IMG/VR virus record: IMGVR_UViG_3300025889_000611
Location: 1 to 30,657 of that record
DNA: 30,657 nucleotides
Direction: 5' to 3' (one strand)
Origin: a virus
In this document: positions 6,060 through 14,415 of the stretch, in pieces
Position numbering within the stretch: the stretch's first letter is position 1
How the letters are laid out: each line of letters begins with the position of its first letter
Made by a program: the position numbers and the translations under genes
Notes under the pieces: generated by a model
What the model was told of the DNA's origin: nothing
The model's input: only the letters and a program-made list of their open reading frames with translations
The model's database searches: none

Positions 6060-9000
6060 TGGCTAGAAAAATACAAATTGATATTGAAGTCAATGGCAAA
6101 ATGCAAAAAGCCACTGTCTCCGCAAAAAAACTTAGAACTGCACTAGATGGTATTGACGACCGATTAAATAATACCGCAAAAGGCGCTCATAATGCAGATC
6201 GACGGTTAAAAGGAGCTGCTCAAGCTTCCGCAAATGGAACTAAAAACTTTTCTAAAATGGCACAAGGCATCTCAGGAGGTCTTGTTCCTGCCTATGCAAC
6301 TCTTGCTGCCCAAGTATTTGCTGTTAGTGCAGTCTTTCAATTTTTACGTAGTGCAAGTGATACAGCAAACCTAATTGCAGGTCAACAAGCCTTGGCCGCT
6401 ACAACTGGTATAGCTTATAAAAGTATCACAAATAGTATCAAAGAAGCGACGGATGGACAGCTCTCGTTTGCAGAATCTGCAAAAGCTGCTGCTATTGGTA
6501 CAGCTTCTGGACTAAATCCTACTCAACTTGCTGAACTAGGAAGAGCTGCTAAAAATGCTTCTATTGTACTAGGACGAGACCTAACAGATTCTTTTAATCG
6601 TCTGATTCGAGGTGTTACAAAAGCAGAACCAGAACTATTGGATGAATTAGGTATTATTCTTCGATTAGAAACTGCAACAGAAAGGTATAAAAACCAGTTA
6701 GGAATTGCCGGTCGAGAATTAACAGCATTCGAAAGAACTCAAGCGGTAGCAAACGAAGTACTTGGCCAAGCAGAACAAAAATTCGCAGCAGTAGAAGCGA
6801 TTATGGATCCTTCTGCTGCTTCATTAAATAGATTTTTAGTTAGTTTTGAAGAACTAATTAATACAATTAAAACAGGAGTTATTGGGGCTTTACGTCCTGT
6901 ATTTGATTTTCTTTCAGAAAATACAGCATCACTTACTGCAGCTTTAACTTTATTTGCCCTACCAATTGTACGATCAATATTACCTGCTTTCGGAGATTGG
7001 GAAAAAGAGTCTCGTGAAAAAATAAACAGAATAAATAGAACTCTTACTGTTTACGAAAAGAAAATTGAAAAAGCTAAAAGAAAAACTCAAGAATTTGCGG
7101 CAAGTTCTGCGGAAAGAAAGGCAGGAGCAATAACTACTGCTGAAAATATTTTAGGGAAAGATACCCCAGCAAGTAAAATGGGGCGATCAGGAGCAGACTT
7201 TTTACTAGGGCGTTCTGATAGCGCTGCAGCACAAAAAAATGCAAAGAAAATTTTAGACAATGCTGAAGCTCAAATTAAAAAATACGGGGAAGTTACTACC
7301 GGTTACTTAAAAGGTAAAAATGCAGAGCAAGTAGCAGATTTACGTAATTCTTATGCTACAAGAATGGGTATTTTGAAAGGGCACGAAGCCCGCCACAAAG
7401 GAGTAACTACTCGTATGGGAGCTCACTGGAAGCTTTATGCTCTTCAGGGTCGAGCTGCTATGGCACAAATAGGACTAGGATTACAAGGATTAGCGGCAAA
7501 AGCTGCAGCAGCAGGAGCAATGATAAATGCAGCATTTGGTTGGATAGGCTTGATAGTACTTGCAGGTCAAGCCTTGTATGCTGCATATCAATACTTTTTT
7601 CCGGTTGCAGAAGCAGTAACAAAGGCAAAACAAGCAATGGATGACTTTACTCAGTCAACCAAAGATATAAATGAAGAGCTAGGAAAAACTGCAGAAGTTT
7701 TAGGAAGAGGCGATCTTTTAAATATTTCAGATAGTGTTGTTGCAATGGGCAATGCCCTCACAAGTGCAAACTTAGCTGAAAGAGTAGCAGAATTTGGAAA
7801 ATTAGACGAATCAATTGATCCTGATAAGTATGCAGAGGCTAAGTCTGCCCTTGTAGAAACTTTCCGAACAGTAGGGCAATTTAATCCTGAAGTTCGTGCA
7901 CTAGGAGACGCTTTTGAAAGAAATGGATACTTAACAGAAGCCCAAAGCGATCGACTGTCTCAGCTTACAGGTCAAGCTGCAGATACTGCAAGCGCAATAC
8001 AAGGTCTTGCAGGCGCAATGGAAACTCTTGATCAAATTCTTCTTGAAGTTGGCGCAAAAGTACGCGCAGGTCCTTTTGCTCGTTTGGGTGCTGCGGCCAG
8101 ATCCGCGGCAGACTTGAGTAATACTGCTCTTGCTGGCATGGAAGAAGAATATGCAGGCCGACGTTCAGGTTTAGCAACTAACGTTGCAATGGCAGAAACA
8201 AATGTAAAAGTCAGAGGCTCGGATGAAGATGTCGAAGCGCTGAAAAAAGTCAGAAAAGAGCTAGAAGCAGTTGATGCTGAAATGGAAGCAGCAAGAACTC
8301 AAAATGAGTACTTAAATAATTTAGCAAAAGAATACGAAGGAATATCTGGTACTCTACTCGAAAATGAAAGAACTAGAGGAGAGCTAGGAAAGTCTTTTGC
8401 AGAAGCTCAAACTCTTGGAAGAACTGAAGCCGAAAAAATAGCAAACTTAGAAGCAGAAAGATTCAAGGCAGGTCAAGCCATTTTAAGTGCAACAGATAAA
8501 GTAACGGTTGCAAAAGCAAATCAAAATGCTCTTACTGAAAGATCTTCTCAGCAGGATAAGGATGCCGCAGCAGCAGCAGTTCAAGCCGCAGAAGATGAAA
8601 TGAGTATGCTACGTACTACTCTAGGACTAGAGGAGCAAAGAAGGCAGATACGAATCGACGAGCTAGAAAGAGCAAAAGAAATAAGACTTCAAAGAGAAAG
8701 CATGAAGCCCCTTGAGCTGCAGCAGCAAGTTACTGCTCAAATGGAAAAGCAGAATCAGCTAATTGCAGAGCAGCAAAGAGCTACAGAGCAAGTTCTCAAT
8801 GCTCGACTAGAACGCGTACTAATGAGCACTCGTAGTGAAGGAGGCTATCAAAACGAAGAACAAGCACTGCAAGCAAGAATCAAGCTAGAAGAGCACATGG
8901 TTAAAGTGAGACAAGCTGCAATTATGCGCGAGTATCGAATGAAACTCATTCAAATTGACATGGAAAATAAAATGCTCAAGGCAAGAAACAAACTTGCAAG

Positions 9001-10231
9001 ACTCGAGCTTTTAGCAGCAAGAGAAAAAACCAATCCTGGAGCAGGATTAACGGAACAAGAAGAAAGTTTATTTAAAACAATTGATGCAATGGCAGATAAA
9101 ACAAGAGATATTGCTATGACCACTGCTGAAATGTCAAAAAATGCCGCATTAGAAACGGTAGATCTTACACTAGAAAAAATGCAACAAAAGTTACAAGATC
9201 TAAGCTTCGAAGGTCAAATGGCCGCAGCTTTTGAAGGAGGTGTTAGAACTGGAATTGGAAATGCTTTTCAAACTTTAAAAGAGGGTGGAAGTTTAAAAGA
9301 TGTAGTAATGGGCTTTATTGATGGTATTGCAGACGCAGCACTAGCAGCGATTGAAAAACGTATTACAGATTCTATTATGGAAGCTTTATTCGGACCCGAA
9401 GAAGGGCCTGCGGAAAAAATGGAAAAAGTTCTTCAAAATGAGCCCTTATCTGGAAATGTAGGAACAGTTATCGAAGATAAAGGAAAGAAATTTACCGAGG
9501 ACTTAGAAAGTGCTTTAAGTTCAGAATTAGAGCATAGAGTAAAAGTAGAGTGTTGTGCCTCTGCCGAAAGTGAAAGTGAAAGTGAAAGTAGTGACCCTAT
9601 TACAAATATAGTGAAAAGCATAACAAAAAAAGACGGAGACGATCCTGTAGGTGACGATCCTGTAGATCCAGCAGGCAAAGCAGAAGAAACTGTAGGAATC
9701 CTTGGGGACCTTGGAAATTCCTTTATGAAACTTCTTGATAATCTAGGATCTTTTGGAGACGTATTGAAAGATTTAGGCTCTTGGATTATGAATCTATTTG
9801 GAGGAAGTGGCGGTGGAGGTTTTGGCGATATAATAAATATGGTAATGGGTTTCTTTGGCTTTGGTGGAGGTGCTCGCTATGGAGGTATCATGAGCGCTCG
9901 TTACGGAGCGGTCGCCCAAGCAAATTACGCCGCCGGGGGCATAGCTAGAGGTAGAGACAGTGGTTATCCTGCTATACTACATGGAACAGAAGCTGTGGTT
10001 CCTCTTCCGCATGGCAATAAAATACCCGTAGAGTTAAAGGGAGCAGGGGGAACTCAAAACAATGTTGGAGTAACCGTAAATATTAATAATAAAGATGAAT
10101 CAGAAACCTCATCAGATAGCGACAGTGCAGAAGGCGAACAGCTTGGTAGAGCAATTGCTGCGGCTGTCCAGAAAGAGCTTATAACTCAAAAAAGAGCCGG
10201 CGGAATGTTAAGTCCGTATGGAGTACAATAA
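6059..10231 (+). CDS. Tail tape measure protein
   Basis: 1390 residues, the longest gene of the proximal tail module and directly after the G-T chaperone (TAATG overlap). It sets tail length and is later ejected with the DNA. The N-terminus (about 1-130) contains a helical segment and a hydrophobic stretch (VPAYATLAAQVFAVSAVFQFL). Further hydrophobic segments lie near residues 290-315 and 477-515. A long Glu/Lys/Gln/Ala coiled-coil region spans roughly 720-1030. The C-terminus is Gly-rich (GGSGGGGFGD, FFGFGGGARYGG), followed by GYPAILHGTEAVVPLPHG, a motif typical of tape measure C-termini. At the usual rule of about 0.15 nm per residue, the tail would be near 200 nm (inference). No lysozyme or peptidase motif was recognised. 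Confidence 0.92.
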   Translation: MARKIQIDIEVNGKMQKATVSAKKLRTALDGIDDRLNNTAKGAHNADRRLKGAAQASANGTKNFSKMAQGISGGLVPAYATLAAQVFAVSAVFQFLRSASDTANLIAGQQALAATTGIAYKSITNSIKEATDGQLSFAESAKAAAIGTASGLNPTQLAELGRAAKNASIVLGRDLTDSFNRLIRGVTKAEPELLDELGIILRLETATERYKNQLGIAGRELTAFERTQAVANEVLGQAEQKFAAVEAIMDPSAASLNRFLVSFEELINTIKTGVIGALRPVFDFLSENTASLTAALTLFALPIVRSILPAFGDWEKESREKINRINRTLTVYEKKIEKAKRKTQEFAASSAERKAGAITTAENILGKDTPASKMGRSGADFLLGRSDSAAAQKNAKKILDNAEAQIKKYGEVTTGYLKGKNAEQVADLRNSYATRMGILKGHEARHKGVTTRMGAHWKLYALQGRAAMAQIGLGLQGLAAKAAAAGAMINAAFGWIGLIVLAGQALYAAYQYFFPVAEAVTKAKQAMDDFTQSTKDINEELGKTAEVLGRGDLLNISDSVVAMGNALTSANLAERVAEFGKLDESIDPDKYAEAKSALVETFRTVGQFNPEVRALGDAFERNGYLTEAQSDRLSQLTGQAADTASAIQGLAGAMETLDQILLEVGAKVRAGPFARLGAAARSAADLSNTALAGMEEEYAGRRSGLATNVAMAETNVKVRGSDEDVEALKKVRKELEAVDAEMEAARTQNEYLNNLAKEYEGISGTLLENERTRGELGKSFAEAQTLGRTEAEKIANLEAERFKAGQAILSATDKVTVAKANQNALTERSSQQDKDAAAAAVQAAEDEMSMLRTTLGLEEQRRQIRIDELERAKEIRLQRESMKPLELQQQVTAQMEKQNQLIAEQQRATEQVLNARLERVLMSTRSEGGYQNEEQALQARIKLEEHMVKVRQAAIMREYRMKLIQIDMENKMLKARNKLARLELLAAREKTNPGAGLTEQEESLFKTIDAMADKTRDIAMTTAEMSKNAALETVDLTLEKMQQKLQDLSFEGQMAAAFEGGVRTGIGNAFQTLKEGGSLKDVVMGFIDGIADAALAAIEKRITDSIMEALFGPEEGPAEKMEKVLQNEPLSGNVGTVIEDKGKKFTEDLESALSSELEHRVKVECCASAESESESESSDPITNIVKSITKKDGDDPVGDDPVDPAGKAEETVGILGDLGNSFMKLLDNLGSFGDVLKDLGSWIMNLFGGSGGGGFGDIINMVMGFFGFGGGARYGGIMSARYGAVAQANYAAGGIARGRDSGYPAILHGTEAVVPLPHGNKIPVELKGAGGTQNNVGVTVNINNKDESETSSDSDSAEGEQLGRAIAAAVQKELITQKRAGGMLSPYGVQ
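9566..9589 (+). repeat. In-frame hexanucleotide repeat (GAAAGT)x4
   Basis: Four perfect copies of GAAAGT encode Glu-Ser pairs in the tape measure protein, just after a Cys-Cys pair. Because the unit is 6 nt, slippage would change length by two residues without breaking the frame. It probably forms a flexible acidic linker before the Gly-rich C-terminal part. Confidence 0.8.
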
Positions 10232-13200
10232 ATGGCAACAACAGTATCAGCAACGACGCCTTCTAATCCGAGCCAAGGAGATTTATGGTTTGATTCTGTA
10301 AATCTTAGACTGTTTGTGTATTATGACGATGGAAGTAGTGCACAGTGGGTAATAACTGGGCCAACAGGATTAACAGGTGCTCAAGGCCCTGCAGGAGCAG
10401 CAGGTGTAAATGGAACAAGCGGTCCGCAAGGTCCGCAAGGCACCACAGGCCCACAAGGTCCCACAGGTAATACAGGGCCACAAGGCCCTCAAGGGATCCA
10501 AGGCGATGATGGTCCGGCTGGTCCTGCCGGACCAGCGGGTCCAGTAGGCCCACAAGGACCCATTGGCGTTCCCGGATCAGACGGAGCAACTGGTCCCGCA
10601 GGTCCTCAAGGACCTATTGGCTTAACTGGATCTACAGGACCTCAAGGGCCTCAAGGTCCTCAAGGAGCAACAGGACCCGCAGGCCCTCAAGGTGATACAG
10701 GAGCTACAGGAGCTACAGGAGCTATTGGCCCACAAGGCCCCGCAGGAGTAGACGGAAATCAAGGCCCAGCGGGCCCGATAGGGGCTACTGGTCCTCAAGG
10801 TCCCACAGGTCCTCAAGGTCCTCAAGGTCCTCAAGGAATTCAAGGAGATGAGGGTATTGAAGGCCCTCAAGGTCCTGCTGGTCCAATAGGGCCTGCTGGA
10901 CCTCAAGGTGCGACAGGGCCTCAAGGACTACAAGGACTTACTGGCCAAACTGGGACAAAGGGGGATACAGGTGCAATAGGGCCTCAAGGCCCTCAAGGAG
11001 ATCAAGGAGATCAAGGTCCTACTGGTCCTCCAGGTCCTCAAGGTGCTACAGGGCTCACAGGTCCTACAGGTCCCATTGGTCCTGCTGGAGCCACAGGTGC
11101 TACAGGTCCTCAAGGTGCCACAGGGCTCACAGGTCCTCAAGGACCCGCAGGCAATGATGGAGCTGACGGAGCTACAGGCCCTCAAGGCCCTCAAGGACCT
11201 GCCGGACCCGCTGGGGCTACAGGACCTCAAGGCCCTCAGGGCCCTCAAGGGATTCAAGGCGATGATGGGGCTATAGGACCTGCCGGACCTGCCGGACCTC
11301 AAGGTCTCACAGGTCCCGCTGGTAATGATGGAGTAGATGGAGTAGATGGAGCTCAAGGTGCCCAAGGCCCTATAGGCCCTCAAGGTCCTCAAGGTCCTCA
11401 AGGTGCTCAAGGTCCTACTGGTACTCAAGGCCCAATAGGACCTGCCGGAGTAGACGGAAATCAAGGTGCAGCAGGTCCTCAGGGCCCTGTTGGAGCTAGT
11501 GGTGCTGGTTTTACATCTGGATCATATAACGCATCTACAGGAATTGTAACATTTACTTCAAATGATGGATTAGGATTTATTACAGGCGATCTTCGAGGCG
11601 ATGGAAATAGAGGTATTTCTTCTGCTCTTATAGACGGAAACGATGATCTTATTCTTACTTTAAATGATGGTACAAGTCTAAATGCTGGTAATTCTACTGG
11701 ACCTACAGGTCCACAAGGTCCTACTGGTCCTACTGGTCCTACTGGTCCTACTGGCCCTCAAGGCCCAACAGGCCCTCAAGGTGCCGGAATAACTATGAAA
11801 GGAGCCGTTGCAGCAGCAGTAGATCTTCCTGCAACTAACAACGCTCAAGGAGATGCGTATCTTGTACAAAGTAACGATAGCTTACATATTTGGAACGGAA
11901 CTCAATGGGTAGATGGAGGCTCTATTCAAGGTCCTACAGGTCTTACTGGGCCTACAGGAGCAACAGGACCTACCGGACCGCAAGGAGCTACAGGTCCTAC
12001 TGGCTTGGGATTTACAGGAGGAACTTACACTGCGTCCACAGGAATTGTAACATTTACTTCAAATGATGGGCTAGGATTTACTACTGGAGATTTACGAGGA
12101 GATGGAAATAGAGGTATTTCTTCGGCAACTATTGATGGAAATGATGATTTAATACTTACACTTGCCGATAACTCAACTATAAATGCAGGAAACGCTACAG
12201 GTCCAACAGGTGCAACAGGTCCTCAAGGTCCAATTGGTCCTACAGGCGCTACGGGTGCTACAGGTTTAACAGGCGCTACAGGTCCACAAGGTCCACAAGG
12301 CGCTACAGGACCAACAGGTGCGGCAGGAGTAGACGGAACAGGATTTACAGGAGGCTCCTATGATAATAGTACAGGTGTAGTAACTTTTACATCTGACGAT
12401 GGACTCGGATTTTCTACTACTGATTTAAGAGGGGCGGATGGAGCCGATGGCCTAGATGGTCAAGCAATTTTAAATTTTGATGTTGCCCCAAATAGTACAA
12501 ATACTGCGTTTACTTTTTCAGGCGGAGTGTTTGTTGCAGATACAGATAACCCCACTTTGCACTTACAAAAAGGACTTGAATATCACTTTAATTTATTTGA
12601 TGAAGACCTTCCTTTAGCAAATACACATTGGTTTGCTTCAGGCTCTCAATTTAGTGACTATACTCAATTGTTTGGGCAGGCTACCGGAATAAGTGATGGA
12701 AGTGCAACACTATTAAATCCAATATCAGGAAGTGCTCAATTTACTACATATAATGGTAATCCTGCTATAAATGTTACAACTACTTTTTCTCAAGGACAAC
12801 AAAGCGGAGCACATACTCGCCGAGGATATGCATACTCAAATGAATTTACAGTGCCTGCAGGAACAGTATTAAGTTTTAATGTACAATCTTCAGGACACAA
12901 TTCTAATTATGAGTCAGTAAATGCAATAAGTCTTATAGATTATACAAATTCAGCATATACAATTTTATTTAATAGATTAAGTTCTAGCTCTGCACTTAAT
13001 ACCTCAGGGGATAAAACTTTTACAATTGCTCTTGCGGGTACTTACCGTATAATGATGGCAAGTGGAGGAAAACGAGCGGCTGGAGGTTTTTCTTCTACTA
13101 ATCAAACTTTTTCAATCACTCTGTCCGATCTCGCACTGTCTAATGGGCAGCCTATCTGGTTCCAAACATCTTCTGGTGCATATAATGCAGCAAATGTACT

Positions 13201-13873
13201 TGGAACTGCAGATGGCGTAACAAATAATGGTGCAGAAAGGGATAGTCTTGTATTTAAAGTTCCTATGAATGCGCCTGATGTTCTTTATTATGTAGCTGAG
13301 AACACTCCTGCAATGACCGGTACAATTTATACTAGCGATGCGGCAGCAAGTGGCAGCAGTTCTAGCTCATCAATTCTGTTTACAAAATTCTATATATCTG
13401 CAAGTCAACCAAGCTCTACTATTACAAATAGTGCATATCTAGGTCAAAATGTAGGAACTTGGTATGAAGCAACTTTTGCTAATGCTGCAAATACGGCAGG
13501 ATTATCTCCAGATAGTGCAACTCGAGATCCAACACTGACAGGTATAACTTTTAGTGGAGATAGGTTCTCCGGTTTTGAACAAGACGCAACCTATGAAATA
13601 TCAGTACAGCCAGAAGTATACGAAAGAAATAGCACAGCAGGGCAAAGGTACCACGGTTGGGAAGCAAGCACAGGCGCATTTAGTTCTGCAGGATGGTTAA
13701 GTCCAGGCACTGGATCATTTAACATTGATGGTATCACTGTATCAGATAGTATAATTGTAACATTTGAAGATGCTACACCAGCAAATAACTGGGTCAGGTA
13801 TATTTTAGATTCGGATCAAAGTCAAAACTATTGGATTGGTCAAGCAATATTGACCATAAAGAAAATAGGGTAG
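10232..13873 (+). CDS. Giant collagen-like tail appendage protein
   Basis: 1213 residues, starting one base after the tape measure stop. Layout: residues 1-42 form a small module ([20 protein letters not shown]) also seen at the start of the next gene. Residues 43-425 are Gly-X-Y with no interruption, rich in Pro-Gln, Pro-Ala and Ala-Thr triplets. Three related beta modules (starting at 426, about 593 and 704) are separated by short collagen tracts. Residues about 740-1213 are a beta-rich C-terminal region, likely the outer adhesive end. Phage collagen tracts form trimeric triple helices, so a trimeric fibre with a rod of about 110 nm (0.286 nm per residue) is plausible. Lambda has no gene of this kind between H and M. 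Host target is unknown; the structural-fibre role is inferred from composition and context. Confidence 0.78.
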   Translation: MATTVSATTPSNPSQGDLWFDSVNLRLFVYYDDGSSAQWVITGPTGLTGAQGPAGAAGVNGTSGPQGPQGTTGPQGPTGNTGPQGPQGIQGDDGPAGPAGPAGPVGPQGPIGVPGSDGATGPAGPQGPIGLTGSTGPQGPQGPQGATGPAGPQGDTGATGATGAIGPQGPAGVDGNQGPAGPIGATGPQGPTGPQGPQGPQGIQGDEGIEGPQGPAGPIGPAGPQGATGPQGLQGLTGQTGTKGDTGAIGPQGPQGDQGDQGPTGPPGPQGATGLTGPTGPIGPAGATGATGPQGATGLTGPQGPAGNDGADGATGPQGPQGPAGPAGATGPQGPQGPQGIQGDDGAIGPAGPAGPQGLTGPAGNDGVDGVDGAQGAQGPIGPQGPQGPQGAQGPTGTQGPIGPAGVDGNQGAAGPQGPVGASGAGFTSGSYNASTGIVTFTSNDGLGFITGDLRGDGNRGISSALIDGNDDLILTLNDGTSLNAGNSTGPTGPQGPTGPTGPTGPTGPQGPTGPQGAGITMKGAVAAAVDLPATNNAQGDAYLVQSNDSLHIWNGTQWVDGGSIQGPTGLTGPTGATGPTGPQGATGPTGLGFTGGTYTASTGIVTFTSNDGLGFTTGDLRGDGNRGISSATIDGNDDLILTLADNSTINAGNATGPTGATGPQGPIGPTGATGATGLTGATGPQGPQGATGPTGAAGVDGTGFTGGSYDNSTGVVTFTSDDGLGFSTTDLRGADGADGLDGQAILNFDVAPNSTNTAFTFSGGVFVADTDNPTLHLQKGLEYHFNLFDEDLPLANTHWFASGSQFSDYTQLFGQATGISDGSATLLNPISGSAQFTTYNGNPAINVTTTFSQGQQSGAHTRRGYAYSNEFTVPAGTVLSFNVQSSGHNSNYESVNAISLIDYTNSAYTILFNRLSSSSALNTSGDKTFTIALAGTYRIMMASGGKRAAGGFSSTNQTFSITLSDLALSNGQPIWFQTSSGAYNAANVLGTADGVTNNGAERDSLVFKVPMNAPDVLYYVAENTPAMTGTIYTSDAAASGSSSSSSILFTKFYISASQPSSTITNSAYLGQNVGTWYEATFANAANTAGLSPDSATRDPTLTGITFSGDRFSGFEQDATYEISVQPEVYERNSTAGQRYHGWEASTGAFSSAGWLSPGTGSFNIDGITVSDSIIVTFEDATPANNWVRYILDSDQSQNYWIGQAILTIKKIG
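10358..11506 (+). repeat. Uninterrupted Gly-X-Y collagen tract
   Basis: About 127 consecutive Gly-X-Y triplets with no break, residues 43-425. At DNA level it is a degenerate 9-nt repeat dominated by ggtcctcaa and its variants (ggccctcaa, ggacctgcc, ggtgctaca). The varied synonymous codons would reduce recombination between units, but the tract is still a likely site for length change. Confidence 0.95.
11507..12448 (+). repeat. Three related beta modules in the collagen-like gene
   Basis: Modules begin at 11507, 12008 and 12341, each opening G-F-T-x-G-x-Y and continuing [15 protein letters not shown] then DLRG. The first two are about 65 residues and continue [21 protein letters not shown] before another collagen tract. 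The third is cut short after DLRG and runs into [11 protein letters not shown] separate module with [14 protein letters not shown] lies between the first two. They look like domain duplication with insertion of collagen linkers. Confidence 0.85.
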
Positions 13874-13884
13874 AGGAGACTTAA

Positions 13885-14415
13885 ATGGCAGTCAATTTTC
13901 CAGATAGCCCTAGTAATGGTGATACTTTTACTTCAAATGGAGTAACTTATGTTTATGACGCTAATATTAATGCTTGGACTGTCGTACCTGGAAGTTCTCT
14001 TATTTCTGCAGGTTACGGAGACAAGTTTATTCTTGTAATTCCTATAGACGGAATTAGTAGTGGTACTCCAAGTACAGAAACTACAATTACATTTGATAGA
14101 GGGTTTTCTCGAAATGTTAAACATAGAGTTTTACGTGCAAACTTTGGAGATGGCTACGATCAAACAATATTAGATGGAGTAAACCCGAAAGAGGATAAAT
14201 TTACGGCGAATTTTAAAAATAGAAGAGAAGCTGAGATAAACTTATTAGCAGATTATTTAGATAAAACCGCTGCAGGAAAAATACTTATAAAGGTACCAAA
14301 CTCAGACGGTATCGAAAATATTTATGTAAGATGTGAAAGTTATACTATAGCATATAACTATGACCAATATCACGATTTATCAGCGCAACTTAAGAGAGTA
14401 TATGTACCATCATGA
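13885..14415 (+). CDS. M: Minor tail protein, gpM-like
   Basis: 176 residues behind AGGAG (13874-13878) spaced 6 nt. Residues from about 55 carry the gpM/minor-tail pattern: FDRGFSRNVKHRVLRANFGDGYDQ, a GVNP turn, FTANFKNRREAEINLLADYLD, then ILIKVPN and a final DLSAQLKRVY strand. Family members act at the tail tip near the tape measure end. The first ~35 residues are an added module (NFPDSPSNGDTF...GVTYVYDANINAWTVV) resembling the start of the collagen-like protein upstream. The stop overlaps the next gene's start (ATGA), and the order M-L-K-I-J follows lambda. The symbol is by analogy to lambda only. Confidence 0.78.
   Translation: MAVNFPDSPSNGDTFTSNGVTYVYDANINAWTVVPGSSLISAGYGDKFILVIPIDGISSGTPSTETTITFDRGFSRNVKHRVLRANFGDGYDQTILDGVNPKEDKFTANFKNRREAEINLLADYLDKTAAGKILIKVPNSDGIENIYVRCESYTIAYNYDQYHDLSAQLKRVYVPS

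Noticed and set aside
10358-11506. CRISPR-like array
   Set aside because: The regular short repeat is a 9-nt coding period of collagen triplets in one open frame, with no 25-40 nt repeat/spacer structure.
10305-11869. Long reverse-strand and alternative-frame openings across the collagen tract
   Set aside because: They are composition shadows of the Gly-X-Y repeat, rich in Leu/Arg/Thr/Ser with no domain, no ribosome site and no promoter.
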